Counted from the stretch's first letter, positions 1 through 9,673 are shown. The stretch: 64,000 bases of DNA from Chitinophaga polysaccharea (GCF_902150045.1 NZ_CABFVU010000001.1:2480001-2544000), one strand, 5' to 3'. The notes: generated by a model not told the origin, from the letters alone. Numbers and translations: made by a program.

Positions 1-1
1 A

Positions 2-325
2 CAGCCAGGCGTGCCTTGCGGCATTTTTTTCAGCTGGGACAGGAAACTGCAGACCACAGATATGGCGGCCGCCATCCCGGTACCGGAAGGCAGCAGACCT
101 GCCCCCGGGTACGAAATCATTACCCTGCCTGCCGCACAGGCTGCCTATGCGGACTATATAGGACCTTACAGTAAAATAGCCAACGCACATGTGGCCATCA
201 AAAATTTCATTACTGATAAAGGGAGAACCATTGTTCCGCCCACTATAGAGATGTATGTGACTGATCCGGGCAAAGAAAAGGACAGTAGCAAATGGCTCAC
301 GAAGGTCATCTACTTTATGAAGTAA
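2..325 (+). CDS. GyrI-like small-molecule-binding domain protein, 5' end cut by window edge
   Basis: The frame is open from the first bases of the window, so this is the C-terminal part of a longer gene. The visible 107 residues match the end of the GyrI-like/SRPBCC effector-binding fold: the segment WDRKLQTTDMAAAIPV is typical of the strand-helix region lining the ligand pocket, followed by a Y-x-G-PYSKI stretch and a terminal strand (WLTKVIYFMK). In other bacteria this fold binds small hydrophobic ligands or inhibits gyrase; which applies here cannot be told. No helix-turn-helix is visible in the part present. The GTG at position 11 is unlikely to be the true start, because homology-like sequence continues upstream. 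Confidence 0.75.
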   Translation, partial: QPGVPCGIFFSWDRKLQTTDMAAAIPVPEGSRPAPGYEIITLPAAQAAYADYIGPYSKIANAHVAIKNFITDKGRTIVPPTIEMYVTDPGKEKDSSKWLTKVIYFMK

Positions 326-381
326 TCATCCGGAAGTAAAGAAGCAAAAACGGTTGGCACAGCATTACAAAGGGGGAAGTG

Positions 382-660
382 TTATTTTCCCAATGTGTTG
401 GCATAACTGGTTGGCTCAAATTCTATGATCTCGTAAAGGGCCAGCTGGTATTTTTCCAACGGATCTTCGCTCATGATCTCTTCTACCTCCTTGCGGCTGG
501 CTGCATTACAGAGAATAACAGCTCCCGATCTGGGCTTTCGTCTACCTGATAAGATAAACTGACCACTGTCGTAGTGCTTTTGCAGGAAGGCGGTATGCGC
601 CTCCATGTAATGTTCTACAGCCGCAACGGGCCGTATGTATTGTAGCATAATCAGGAACAT
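382..660 (-). CDS. YciI-like (YCII domain) protein
   Basis: A 92-residue single-domain protein of the YCII family, a small ferredoxin-like fold related to muconolactone isomerase and dyp-type folds. Visible hallmarks are the N-terminal strand (MFLIMLQYIRP), a helix with HTAFLQKHYDSGQFILSG, the strand GAVILC, and the segment EIMSEDPL that carries the family's conserved Asp-Pro. The biochemical role of most YCII proteins is unknown. The gene converges on the GyrI-like gene with a gap of 56 bases and stands alone. A second in-frame Met at residue 5 is an alternative start. Confidence 0.85.
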   Translation of the reverse strand: MFLIMLQYIRPVAAVEHYMEAHTAFLQKHYDSGQFILSGRRKPRSGAVILCNAASRKEVEEIMSEDPLEKYQLALYEIIEFEPTSYANTLGK

Positions 661-783
661 AACGGTTTTTCTATGGTATTTAGTAATAGTTTCATAGTTA
701 GTAGCAAAGGTATAAACTTAATCAGTATTGAAATATTGTATGTACCAGGGAAAAATGAGACATATGCGCTACAAAAATATACG

Positions 784-791
784 TACTTTTG
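784..791 (+). promoter_or_regulatory. Bacteroidota -7 element (TACTTTTG)
   Basis: TACTTTTG is a perfect match to TAnnTTTG, the -7 element used by the primary sigma factor in Bacteroidota. It lies 82 bases upstream of the DUF4836 start, implying a leader of about 75 bases. No clear TTG element is visible at the expected distance upstream. Confidence 0.5.
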
Positions 792-873
792 CACGAATGA
801 AATACCACGATAGTGGGAATGTACCGCTTGAACAAGTGTTGCTCCGAATAATTTCTTAATTTTTAATGTTTTT

Positions 874-2649
874 ATGAAAAAATCAATTTCCAAAGTTTTG
901 TTAGCCGCTGTAACAACAGCGGTTATGCTGTCTTCCTGCTCCAAGACCCCTGATGAGAGCCGGTATATCCCGAAAACAGCCGGTGTGGTAGTAGATCTGA
1001 ACGCTAAACAGCTGACCACCAAACTGGTGACAAACGGTATCACTATGGATAAACTGTTTGAAGCCGCACAAACCAAAGATACCGCGAATGAAATGATGAA
1101 AGCATGGAAAGACGCTGAAAACTCAGGCCTGGACCTGCAGAGCCATTTCTTTGCTTCTTTTGTATTCCAGGGCCAGCCGGCAGAGAATAAATCTTACATC
1201 AGTCTTACCGCCAGCCTGAAGGATGCCGACAAATTTGAGGCCTATCTCAAAAAGAACATTGCTAACTTCTCCCTGAAAACACAAAACGATTTCAAATATA
1301 TATGGGAAGAAAAGCAACATGCTGTAATCGGATGGAATAAATCTGCCGTTATATATATCAGCGCAGTTAACCCGAATAACCTGGAGAAGTATGCTCCAGG
1401 CGGGTCTTCTGCTCCTGATTATCCTTCAGATGAACCTATGGTAGACAGCGCGGTAGCTATTCCTGCTGCCCAGGTAGCTACAGAAGACGACGCGGTGATA
1501 AAAAACTGGGTAGCTGAGGTAGACCATCTCTTCCACCTGAAGAAAGAAGAATCGGTAGGTACCATTGAGCCTTTTGCCAAGTTGCTGAAAGAAAATGCCG
1601 ATGCCGGTATCTTTGTAAACCCTGAAGCTATTTATAACAGCGGCCAGTTCACCATGATCCCCGCCAATGTAAAGAAGCTGATGGAAGGCTCTTTCTACAC
1701 CGGTACCGTTAACTTCGAAAACGGCAAAATCGTTTTCAACGGTCATTCTTACATGGGTAAAGAGCTGGCAGCCATCTACAAAAAATATGGTAAGAAAGAA
1801 ATCGATATGGATATGCTGAAGAAGTATCCTTCCCAGAATATCACCGGTTTTATTTCCTATGCCTTTGATTTCCGTATGATCGGCGATATCGTTAAAGCCA
1901 CCGGTATGGACGGTATGGTAAACCTGATGATGGGAAAATCAGGATTATCGATGGATGATGTGCTGAACGCATTTGAAGGCCAGTTAACTTATGTGGCTTC
2001 CGATTTCGCTATCACCAAAAAAGAATCTCCTTATTTTCCCGGCGAATTCACAGAAAAACCGGATGCCAAATGGATCTTCAGCCTGAAAGTAGGTAATAAG
2101 GATGCATTCAATAAAGTAATGACATCTCCTATGCTGAAAGAAGTGTTCACCAGGGAAGGAGATCATTATACCGTGGCAAACCCAATGGCAGCGGCCACTA
2201 TGCCGGCAATGTCTATCACCGAAAAGTATGTGACCCTTGGCTCCGACAGTGCTTTGCTGCAGGAATACCTGGGTGGCAAAGCACACATCAAATTACCTGA
2301 TGGCATTGAAAGCAAAGTAAAAGGCAGCATGATTGGCGGTTATGTAGACCTTGAGAAGGTGACCAGCGTGATTCCTGAAGATAAAGTAGATGAAGACGAA
2401 AAAGGAGTAGTGAAAAAAGCAAAGGACCTGCTGAAAGATGTAACCTTTGTAAGTAAAGCAGATGGCGGCGATGTGCAGCATGGAGAAGCTGTGCTGACCT
2501 TCAAAAATAAGGATCAGAACAGCCTGGTACAGCTGATCAACCTGGGCACAGAAACCGTGAAGGTAATGCAGGCCAAGAAAGCCAAAGAGAAAGCTTATGA
2601 AGACAGCCTGTTTGCAGCACCGGTAGACACCACCGTTGCACCGCAGTAA
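874..2649 (+). CDS. DUF4836 family lipoprotein
   Basis: A 591-residue protein with a lipoprotein signal: a short basic N-terminus, a hydrophobic core and lipobox LSSC with Cys at residue 22, so it should be lipidated and sit in the envelope. The rest (YIPKTAGVVVDLNAKQL near the start, then long alternating strand/helix blocks) has the look of DUF4836, a family found almost only in Bacteroidota. The C-terminus is Lys/Glu-rich and ends in a Pro/Thr/Val tail. Function is not known. It is a single transcription unit: a -7 element upstream and a strong terminator directly after the stop. Confidence 0.8.
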   Translation: MKKSISKVLLAAVTTAVMLSSCSKTPDESRYIPKTAGVVVDLNAKQLTTKLVTNGITMDKLFEAAQTKDTANEMMKAWKDAENSGLDLQSHFFASFVFQGQPAENKSYISLTASLKDADKFEAYLKKNIANFSLKTQNDFKYIWEEKQHAVIGWNKSAVIYISAVNPNNLEKYAPGGSSAPDYPSDEPMVDSAVAIPAAQVATEDDAVIKNWVAEVDHLFHLKKEESVGTIEPFAKLLKENADAGIFVNPEAIYNSGQFTMIPANVKKLMEGSFYTGTVNFENGKIVFNGHSYMGKELAAIYKKYGKKEIDMDMLKKYPSQNITGFISYAFDFRMIGDIVKATGMDGMVNLMMGKSGLSMDDVLNAFEGQLTYVASDFAITKKESPYFPGEFTEKPDAKWIFSLKVGNKDAFNKVMTSPMLKEVFTREGDHYTVANPMAAATMPAMSITEKYVTLGSDSALLQEYLGGKAHIKLPDGIESKVKGSMIGGYVDLEKVTSVIPEDKVDEDEKGVVKKAKDLLKDVTFVSKADGGDVQHGEAVLTFKNKDQNSLVQLINLGTETVKVMQAKKAKEKAYEDSLFAAPVDTTVAPQ

Positions 2650-2665
2650 ATTATAACCTTAACAG

Positions 2666-2706
2666 GAAAAGGGCGCCGGTATGTATCCGTTGCGCCCTTT
2701 TCTTTT
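2666..2706 (+). terminator. Rho-independent terminator after the DUF4836 gene
   Basis: A perfect 11-bp stem (GAAAAGGGCGC at 2666-2676 pairing with GCGCCCTTTTC at 2692-2702) with a 15-base loop, followed by TTTT. It begins 17 bases after the stop codon at 2649. Confidence 0.85.
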
Positions 2707-2754
2707 GCGTAAAATATATCATTTATATTCGCTACTGTTAACAGCAAAAGCATT

Positions 2755-3405
2755 ATGCAGATTCAGCTCAGTCAGCTTATGCCCATACCCTTGCAGGATA
2801 AACTCCGGCAAAGGTCGTCGGACATCTGGAACCAGGAGGTAACTTTCCAGCCAGGCAAATTTGTGAAGATCAAGGCGCCGTCCGGAACGGGCAAAACCAC
2901 TCTGATCCATTACCTGTATCATATCCGTTACGACTATACGGGGAAAGTGCAGGTGAACGGACAACCCTGGCAGGCATATAATAAGAACGAAGTAGCCGCT
3001 ATGCGGCAGCGGGATATCAGCATTGTATTCCAGGATCTCCGCCTTTTTGAACAGCTCAGCGCCCGGGAAAATATTTCGCTGAAACGGGTGATGGAGCCTA
3101 AGCCTTATTACCCTGCTGAAAAGATAGATGAAATGGCCGCCCGGCTCAATGTGTCGCATGTACTGGAACAAAGCGGCAAAACCCTGTCGTATGGCGAAAG
3201 GCAGCGCATTGCCATCATCCGGGCGCTGATGCAGCCTTTCCGCTGGCTCCTGATGGATGAGCCCTTCAGCCACCTGGATGAAGATAACACGCAACGTGCA
3301 GCCGCACTGATTGCCGATGAATGTAAAGCCCGCAATGCCGGGTTTATTTTAACAGACCTGGATAATGACCAGCACTTCCCTTACGATGTGCATTATCATC
3401 TTTAA
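2755..3405 (+). CDS. ABC transporter ATP-binding protein lacking the H-loop histidine
   Basis: A 216-residue nucleotide-binding subunit. Visible motifs are Walker A APSGTGKTT (41-49), Q-loop Gln93 in VFQDLRLF, signature LSYGERQR (144-151), Walker B WLLMDEPF (164-171) and D-loop SHLD. The usual switch-histidine segment (TH) reads ILTDLDND, so Asp stands where the H-loop His is expected at about residue 201. The permease gene follows after 9 bases, so the two form an operon of the LolD/MacB-like kind, in which the ATPase drives an FtsX-like permease. The substrate cannot be inferred. ATPase activity could be low or regulatory. Confidence 0.85.
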   Translation: MQIQLSQLMPIPLQDKLRQRSSDIWNQEVTFQPGKFVKIKAPSGTGKTTLIHYLYHIRYDYTGKVQVNGQPWQAYNKNEVAAMRQRDISIVFQDLRLFEQLSARENISLKRVMEPKPYYPAEKIDEMAARLNVSHVLEQSGKTLSYGERQRIAIIRALMQPFRWLLMDEPFSHLDEDNTQRAAALIADECKARNAGFILTDLDNDQHFPYDVHYHL

Positions 3406-3414
3406 TGTTATTTC

Positions 3415-4608
3415 ATGCGTCCATTTTTTGAATTACTGAAGAAAATTATTCAAACCGGGGTAGGAAAAACCCGGTTCCTGATGGCAGCAGTAGGTTTGGG
3501 CATTGCCATGCTGCTGATACTCATTGCTATCCAGGCCCACTCCAATTTCAGCCAGCTGCTGTACAGCAGCAAGAATCAAAATGAAACCGCCGATTTCCTC
3601 GTGATCAATAAAACCATCACCAATGCCATGATGGGGCAGTCGTCTAAAAGCATTTTTACCCCTGAAGAAATTGCCACTATAAAAAAACAGCCATTCGTAC
3701 AATCGTTCGGGTTAGTAACCTCCAGCCAGTATAAAGTAGTAGTGCAGGCGCCCGGCGACCTTCATTTTGCCACCGATATGTTTTTTGAAGCGGTACCGGA
3801 TAGTTTCCTGGATGTGAAGGCGCAGGACTGGAAATGGAATGAGGGCGACCGCACCATTCCTATTATTTTGCCGAACGATTTCCTGAACCTTTACAATTTT
3901 GGGTTTTCCCTGAGCCAGGACCTGCCGCAGATTTCACAGGAAACGGTGAAGGCATTACCCCTGCAGGTGAATATCTCCAACAACCAGTTATCGGATCAGT
4001 ATATGGGGCATATTGTGGGCTTTTCGGACCGCATCTCTTCTTTCCTGGTGCCGGCTTCTTTTATGGCCTGGGCCAATGAGAAGTATGGAATGACCACAGC
4101 TGCCGGTACCTCCCGCGTGATCATTAAAACGCCGGATCCCTCTAACCCGGCGCTGGTAAAGTTCCTGGAAGACAATGGCTATACTACCAACCAGGATAAA
4201 CTGAAGTTCAGCAAAACAAGGCTGATTGTACAAACGATTGTATCGGTGGTAGGTTTTTTCGGGCTGATCTTATTGTTCTTTGCACTGCTGGTCTTCAGCA
4301 TGTTTATTCAACTGGTAATTGCTTCCTGCAAGTGGGAAATCCAGTTACTGGTGATACTGGGCACGGCGCCGAAGCAGCTGCAACGGTACCTGCTGAAGCA
4401 GTTTGTACCCCTGTATATTGTGATCGGCATTCTGTCGTTGCTGCTGGTAACCGGCCTGCAGTACTGGGCGGCAGGCGAGCTGGCCCGGCATGACATGCAG
4501 GTAAGCACCTGGCCCGGCATTCCTGTATTTGCAGGCATTGCGCTGGTGTTGGGCCTGGTGTATATTGTAAACCTCCTTACAGTGAGGAAGTATGTAAACA
4601 ATATTTAA
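3415..4608 (+). CDS. FtsX-like ABC transporter permease
   Basis: A 397-residue membrane protein with the FtsX/MacB layout: one N-terminal helix (about residues 22-42), a large periplasmic domain of roughly 220 residues, then three C-terminal helices (about 270-300, 315-350 and 360-385). It follows the ATPase gene after 9 bases and is presumably its partner. Such permeases act as mechanotransducers in lipoprotein, peptide or cell-division systems rather than as simple channels. The 3' end overlaps the convergent DUF3857 gene by four bases, so the two genes meet tail to tail without room for a terminator. Confidence 0.85.
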   Translation: MRPFFELLKKIIQTGVGKTRFLMAAVGLGIAMLLILIAIQAHSNFSQLLYSSKNQNETADFLVINKTITNAMMGQSSKSIFTPEEIATIKKQPFVQSFGLVTSSQYKVVVQAPGDLHFATDMFFEAVPDSFLDVKAQDWKWNEGDRTIPIILPNDFLNLYNFGFSLSQDLPQISQETVKALPLQVNISNNQLSDQYMGHIVGFSDRISSFLVPASFMAWANEKYGMTTAAGTSRVIIKTPDPSNPALVKFLEDNGYTTNQDKLKFSKTRLIVQTIVSVVGFFGLILLFFALLVFSMFIQLVIASCKWEIQLLVILGTAPKQLQRYLLKQFVPLYIVIGILSLLLVTGLQYWAAGELARHDMQVSTWPGIPVFAGIALVLGLVYIVNLLTVRKYVNNI

Positions 4609-7166
4609 CCCTGCGGGGACCTGTAAGGCACGGTAAAGGTAGATTTTCCCCTTTGTGAAATAAGCAGATAAGGAACCCAGATGGCCATGCGCAGCAGCGG
4701 CCATAGGACAGAGTTTACGCTGAAGATGTCGCGGGGCTTTTCCGCTTTGAAGTAATGGTAATTCAGTGAATTATCTACATAAATAAAAACAGTAACCATG
4801 AAATAGAAAGTGGCCAGCGCAAAAGGGAAGGTATCACGCCGGTGGAAAAACAGTACCGCCAGCAGGATGCTGTAAGCAAGAAAAAATACATTGATCATCA
4901 TTTCCAGGATGAGGAAGAGTTGTACCAGTGTAATATTTCCCAGGTCCTGCCGGTCTGAAATGCTGATCCAGTAAGAATAATCGAATACCGCCATTTTGCA
5001 GATACCGGCTATTTCGCCCATAGGAGTGAACAGTAACCCGATGGCCAGTAATACCAGGCCGCCACCTATGGGCTGTGGTTCCGGCACTTCCCCATTGGGC
5101 GTAACCGAGTATTTGTAAAAAACAAACCCCAGGCAGGCAAATCCCCCGGCAAACAGCAATGCCAGTACAATGGCGAGCCAGTTCCCTTTCCCTTCCGGAT
5201 GCCGTATTATGGCAGATGCAGGATTCCAGCTAAGATCCATAGAAGTTATTTCATTCATCTTCTTCAGATCCTTTACATACTGCGGAATAAACTTTACGGG
5301 GATATGATCGCTGAAGGTTTTGAAATGATAAGACAGGATGACTTGCTGCCCTTTGGTTTCGGCGGTGTAATCGAACGTATAGTACTCGTTTTGCAGATGC
5401 AGAGGTGTTTGGTCCAGCGACCACTTAACCGGCGTGTGCAGGATGATCTGGTAGTCGAGGTCGTAAGGATAGCGGATACTAACCGGTATTTTTCGTTTAT
5501 CGTCCGAGATATAGGAAAGCATGTCGTAGAAGGGCTGTGCGTTGGTAGTGAATACCAGTTTGCCAGTGCTGCTGTCCTTTTTCCAGAGATCGTGTATAAA
5601 GTAGCTTTCATTCACAAAAACGGTATTGCCGGCAGCGCTATCGCGGGTAGTGATAGAATCGTTGATGGCTACATCTCCATATAACTTTTTATAGTAGGCG
5701 AGGTATGATTTTTCTTTATCCTTCATACTGGTGCCCGCCAGCTCCGCCCGCTGGGCGTCTGCATCATCGCGGTAATAGGTGGTTACCACTTCCAGCTTAC
5801 CATCTTTGTTTTCATCATCTGGCAGGGTGAAGGACTCGCGGACTATAATTTTGCCACGGGTAGCCGGTGCGATGGGAGTAAGCTGTGTGGTGGTATCAGT
5901 AACTACCAGTGCCTGCTGGTAATCCGGTTCGCAGATATCAGCCAGGCCACCCCGCTGGTACGACATAGTGCCGTCCAGCCAGTATACCTTGTTATTCAGC
6001 ACAGCATGTACAATGGCGTGGTTAAAGGCGTTGGGAGAGGGAAGCATATCGGTTACGGTTCCTCTCATATCAGTATTTACGTAAGCCATACTGGCCGTGA
6101 TATTGTTGGCACGGAGCATGGTGCAAAGCAGCAGGGCTTTGTCTTTACAGTCCCCGAAACGTTGTGCCAGTACCTTATCCGGGTTATTGGGGCGATGCGA
6201 GTATTCTCCCATTTCAATGCCCATATAACGGATATCGTCCTGCACAAACCGTAATGCCTGGAGCAGGTAACTGGCCTGATCGCCATTGGCCTGCTTTTTA
6301 AAGGCAGCGATCTTACGGGCCAGCAGCGGGCCGGGCGGAGATGTTTGGTTCACCTTCATGCCCCATTGCGCCACTTCTTTCCAGGAAGGATATTCGCTTA
6401 CCTGTACATAGGTGAAGGGGTTATACCATGAGGGCACAAAGCTGGTGTTGTCGGTTTCCCTTACATCTACCTTATTCCATTCATACACGGTAAGGCCATT
6501 CCAGGATCTCTGAACCGGTGCGGTGGCATTATTATACCGCTTAAACTGCAGCTGTCTTTGAGGGCTTACGATGAGGTTTTTGTAGTAGTTCACAATAGGT
6601 TCATAGGCTACGAAATACAGGCGGCTGTCCACTTTCCCGCTGAAGATGGGGTTATCGCCGTTGATGGAATAGGCATATTCAATCTGGTCGCCTTTTCTTA
6701 CATCTTCCAGGATCAGGTAAGCAGTGTAGGTGCCACTGTAAATGAAGCGTGAGAGGTCCTGTTCTTTCTGAAGCAGTTTGAAAGCCGCGCCGGGAAGGCG
6801 GTTAATTTCTTTTCCGTCGCGGTGGATCACTATTTTATGGAAACTGAGTTTTTCATATTGCGGATCATAATCTACCGAAATTTCCGATCCGTTCTGAATA
6901 CCAGCTTCCGACACAATTTGCCGGATGAAGTGGTGGTAAATACTTTTCAGTTCCATTTGCCTTTGTTCTTCCAGCAGCAAAAGGTAATAGCCATCGCTGA
7001 TGTTTTTGGCATTGGGTTTTTTAGTAAGGTCGGGCGTAAAAGGGACTAGCCACGTGGGAGCGGGGCTGGTATTTACTTTTTGGGCGGGTGCAATGGTGTG
7101 GATTAGTATCAGCAGCAGGGATAATACTAACTTCCGTGCACGGGAACTGTTAACGTGCATAGTCAT
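4605..7166 (-). CDS. DUF3857 and transglutaminase-like domain membrane protein
   Basis: An 853-residue protein with an N-terminal signal segment (to APAQK at about residue 29), a DUF3857 domain (about 60-240), and a transglutaminase-like cysteine-protease fold (about 290-400) with FGDCKDKALLL supplying the Cys and NAFNHAIVHAVLNNKVYWLDGT supplying His and Asp. Several C-terminal membrane helices follow after about residue 650. The DUF3857 plus transglutaminase pairing is common in Bacteroidota and its substrate is not established. It is the last gene of a minus-strand run with the DUF2891 gene (gap of 60 bases). The catalytic Cys, His and Asp are all visible, so it is probably active. Confidence 0.85.
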   Translation of the reverse strand: MTMHVNSSRARKLVLSLLLILIHTIAPAQKVNTSPAPTWLVPFTPDLTKKPNAKNISDGYYLLLLEEQRQMELKSIYHHFIRQIVSEAGIQNGSEISVDYDPQYEKLSFHKIVIHRDGKEINRLPGAAFKLLQKEQDLSRFIYSGTYTAYLILEDVRKGDQIEYAYSINGDNPIFSGKVDSRLYFVAYEPIVNYYKNLIVSPQRQLQFKRYNNATAPVQRSWNGLTVYEWNKVDVRETDNTSFVPSWYNPFTYVQVSEYPSWKEVAQWGMKVNQTSPPGPLLARKIAAFKKQANGDQASYLLQALRFVQDDIRYMGIEMGEYSHRPNNPDKVLAQRFGDCKDKALLLCTMLRANNITASMAYVNTDMRGTVTDMLPSPNAFNHAIVHAVLNNKVYWLDGTMSYQRGGLADICEPDYQQALVVTDTTTQLTPIAPATRGKIIVRESFTLPDDENKDGKLEVVTTYYRDDADAQRAELAGTSMKDKEKSYLAYYKKLYGDVAINDSITTRDSAAGNTVFVNESYFIHDLWKKDSSTGKLVFTTNAQPFYDMLSYISDDKRKIPVSIRYPYDLDYQIILHTPVKWSLDQTPLHLQNEYYTFDYTAETKGQQVILSYHFKTFSDHIPVKFIPQYVKDLKKMNEITSMDLSWNPASAIIRHPEGKGNWLAIVLALLFAGGFACLGFVFYKYSVTPNGEVPEPQPIGGGLVLLAIGLLFTPMGEIAGICKMAVFDYSYWISISDRQDLGNITLVQLFLILEMMINVFFLAYSILLAVLFFHRRDTFPFALATFYFMVTVFIYVDNSLNYHYFKAEKPRDIFSVNSVLWPLLRMAIWVPYLLISQRGKSTFTVPYRSPQG

Positions 7167-7226
7167 GTTGGTTGATACCCGTTTTTGTCAACCGGGTATA
7201 GGGCAGTAAAACTTTTGGTAATGAAT

Positions 7227-8333
7227 TTACGGTTGTTTTCCGATAGTTAACATATAAACTGCAAAAGATGCCAGCCAGTGCTCACCGGCGTAGCTGCCAC
7301 TGAAAACCTGTTTCAGCCCGGCTTCCATGTGCGCATGGGCCAGTTGGCGGATAGCCTGCTGGTTTTTACCACCATGTTCGGCAATGGCTTCAAGACACCA
7401 GGTACGGCTCAGGTTTAGCCCGTCGAGGTGAACAAGTTTCCCATCGGTCCTGTCTTTTACCTGTGCCACCTCGAGAATACTTATCTTCTTTTCAAAAAGA
7501 CCGGGTAAAAATGCGTATAGCCATTTGCGGTAGTCTGCTTCCGGCATTATCCTGCGCATGAGGTCTGCTTCTTCCAGGGATGGAGAGAGGAAGTCGTAAC
7601 CACCGGGCTCCCATTGTACCGGGGCATTTTTATCGGCAGCGTAGAAGCGCATCGCAGCATCGTGTATGGCTTTTTTCAGGGGCTCGTCTTTGGCGGTTAC
7701 CGCATAGTCCCAGGCCAGGCATAATCCGAAGGCGAGATTGGTATGTTCTCCCACCCGGATGGGGTATAATATTTTATCGAGAAACTGGATATATGCGGCG
7801 GAGAATTGTGAGGCCAGCGGCTGCAGGTTTTGGCTCATGGTTTTTCCCAGAGGGTCGTTCCAGGTGAGCAATTCGTTTTGCAGCTGCAGGAGCCAGCTCC
7901 AGCCATAGATCCGTTCGAAGCTTTTATTTTCGGCGCTGTTGAACAGTTGTTGTTCTGTTTTTATGTTTTCGGCAGATAGATGTGCTGCCAGTTTTGACCT
8001 GATCACCGAAGCTTTAGCCAGGTCCGGGTAGGACTTCAGCAGCCGTACCAGCATCCAGTGCCCGTGTACGCTGCTATGCCAGTCGAAACAGCCATAGAAG
8101 GCGGGGTGATAATTTTTCGGCGCAGTAAGCAATGAGCTGTCGGAGAATACGATCCCTGTTTTATAGGGAAATTCCAGGTCCAGGCATTTCAGCGGCAGTT
8201 CTGCCAGTTTATTGGCAATGTCTGGTGTTAACCGGGTGGCTGCCGGTGTATGTCCCTGGCTGGAAGAAGGTACCTGTGCGCTCATATTGAATGAGAAAAA
8301 GAGGATGATGAATAACTGGCCTGGAAATTTCAC
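7227..8333 (-). CDS. DUF2891 family secreted protein
   Basis: A 368-residue protein with a cleavable-type signal peptide (to about residue 20, MSAQ). The segment GCFDWHSSVHGHWMLVRLLK (about residues 80-99) and the later helical repeats are characteristic of DUF2891, an (alpha/alpha) barrel-like family of unknown function. The conserved Asp-Trp-His and His-Gly-His residues look like an active or metal site, which is inference. It starts 15 bases after the upstream flavoprotein stop and is probably cotranscribed with it. Confidence 0.85.
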   Translation of the reverse strand: MKFPGQLFIILFFSFNMSAQVPSSSQGHTPAATRLTPDIANKLAELPLKCLDLEFPYKTGIVFSDSSLLTAPKNYHPAFYGCFDWHSSVHGHWMLVRLLKSYPDLAKASVIRSKLAAHLSAENIKTEQQLFNSAENKSFERIYGWSWLLQLQNELLTWNDPLGKTMSQNLQPLASQFSAAYIQFLDKILYPIRVGEHTNLAFGLCLAWDYAVTAKDEPLKKAIHDAAMRFYAADKNAPVQWEPGGYDFLSPSLEEADLMRRIMPEADYRKWLYAFLPGLFEKKISILEVAQVKDRTDGKLVHLDGLNLSRTWCLEAIAEHGGKNQQAIRQLAHAHMEAGLKQVFSGSYAGEHWLASFAVYMLTIGKQP

Positions 8334-8348
8334 GGTGTAGCGATGTTT

Positions 8349-9584
8349 TTATCTGTTAAACAACAATTTTACATAGAACATGGGCTTGCCCAGTTTTTTC
8401 CGGAGGTCTACCTCGTGGAACATGCATGACATGAGGTCTTTCAGCTGTTTATTGCGGGAGCCCATTTTCATCAGCATATTGAACAGCCAGGGATATTTGA
8501 TGAGTTTCTGCAGTTTAGTGCTCACCTGTAGTTCCGGTCCGAGGATGCGGTATACGTTTTCATCGTATGCGTTGAAGAAAGTATCCGAATAATCGTTGGC
8601 TGCGATAGCTGCTGCGGCTTGTTGGGCGGCAATTCTGCCGGAGTAAAGGGCGTTGCCGATGCCTTCGCCGGTGAAGGGGTCTATCAGGAAGCCTGCGTCG
8701 CCTACCAGCATATAGCGCTCTCCATGCAGCTTTCTTTTTTTGCTGCCGAGGGGTAAGCCATAACCGTCGATAGAGCCGATGAGCTCCGCGTTTTTGAAAC
8801 GTTCCTTCATTACGGGATCGGTGGCGAGGGTATCCAGCATGAGCTGTTTCAGGTTTACCTTTTTGTTACGGGCCGAGTTGCTGAGCATTCCTACGCCTAC
8901 GTTGGCTTCTCCATTGGGGAGGGGGAATATCCAGATATAGCCCGGAAGCATATTCTTCAGGAAGTGGAGCTCAATGAAGTTGTCTTTATGCAGGCCGGTG
9001 ATGCCTTTGTAATAGGCGCGGATACCTGCTACATAATGTTTTGGTTCCATTTTGATGCCAGCCACATCGCGGGTAAAGCCGGAGTGGGCGCCATTGGCTA
9101 CTATCACCACGTCGGCTTTTACTTTGAAGGAGCCATCTTTACTGGAAAGATGGTATCCATCGGGCTGCAGGTCGTATTTATCGATACTTACGCCTTCGAA
9201 TAAACGGATTTCCGGACGGCGTTTTATTTCATCTACAAGGAAATTATCGAAGTCGATGCGTTTGCAAACGAATCCGCGGGGGTTGCTCATATCCTGCTGG
9301 TAGCCCATGCGGTAGGGGATATCCATCCCGATACGGTTGGGAGCCACGAAGGTAACGCCCCAGCTGTCGGCCTTGAACATAGCCTGCTGAAGGCGTAGCC
9401 CGATGCCTTTGTCGATACGTTCCAGGAGGGTGAGCACTTTTCCGCTTAGTCCGTCTCCACAAACTTTATCCCTGGGGAAAACGGCTTTATCTACTACGAT
9501 ACATTCAATGCCAAGCTGGGCGAGTTGCAGTGCTGCTGTGGCTCCGCCGGGCCCGGCGCCTATTATACAAACTTTTGTTTCCAT
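8349..9584 (-). CDS. Geranylgeranyl-reductase-family FAD-dependent oxidoreductase
   Basis: A 411-residue flavoprotein. The N-terminus has the Rossmann dinucleotide motif GAGPGGATAALQLAQLG (residues 9-25), followed by FPRDKVCGDGLSG, typical of the geranylgeranyl reductase/UbiH-like group, and MLVGDAGFLIDPFTGEGIG (about 290-308), the second FAD-binding motif. These enzymes reduce or hydroxylate isoprenoid chains or quinones, or halogenate and oxidise polyketides; the substrate here is unknown. It is the first gene of the run with DUF2891 and DUF3857 genes, neither of which points to a pathway. Soluble, no signal peptide. Confidence 0.85.
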   Translation of the reverse strand: METKVCIIGAGPGGATAALQLAQLGIECIVVDKAVFPRDKVCGDGLSGKVLTLLERIDKGIGLRLQQAMFKADSWGVTFVAPNRIGMDIPYRMGYQQDMSNPRGFVCKRIDFDNFLVDEIKRRPEIRLFEGVSIDKYDLQPDGYHLSSKDGSFKVKADVVIVANGAHSGFTRDVAGIKMEPKHYVAGIRAYYKGITGLHKDNFIELHFLKNMLPGYIWIFPLPNGEANVGVGMLSNSARNKKVNLKQLMLDTLATDPVMKERFKNAELIGSIDGYGLPLGSKKRKLHGERYMLVGDAGFLIDPFTGEGIGNALYSGRIAAQQAAAAIAANDYSDTFFNAYDENVYRILGPELQVSTKLQKLIKYPWLFNMLMKMGSRNKQLKDLMSCMFHEVDLRKKLGKPMFYVKLLFNR

Positions 9585-9644
9585 TATTGATGATACTGTT
9601 ACGTGGCGGTAAGATACGGAATAGTGTGGATTTAGTACCAGGGA

Positions 9645-9673
9645 TTGGCTCCGTTAAAAATCCGCTATATTTG
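9645..9673 (+). promoter_or_regulatory. Promoter of the ybaB gene (TTG-N18-TATATTTG)
   Basis: TATATTTG at 9666-9673 is a perfect TAnnTTTG element, with TTG at 9645-9647 eighteen bases upstream, close to the expected -33 spacing in Bacteroidota. The start codon follows at 9697, giving a leader of about 18 bases. Confidence 0.6.

Noticed and set aside
5199..5684. Plus-strand 161-codon frame
   Set aside because: Antisense shadow inside the DUF3857 gene.
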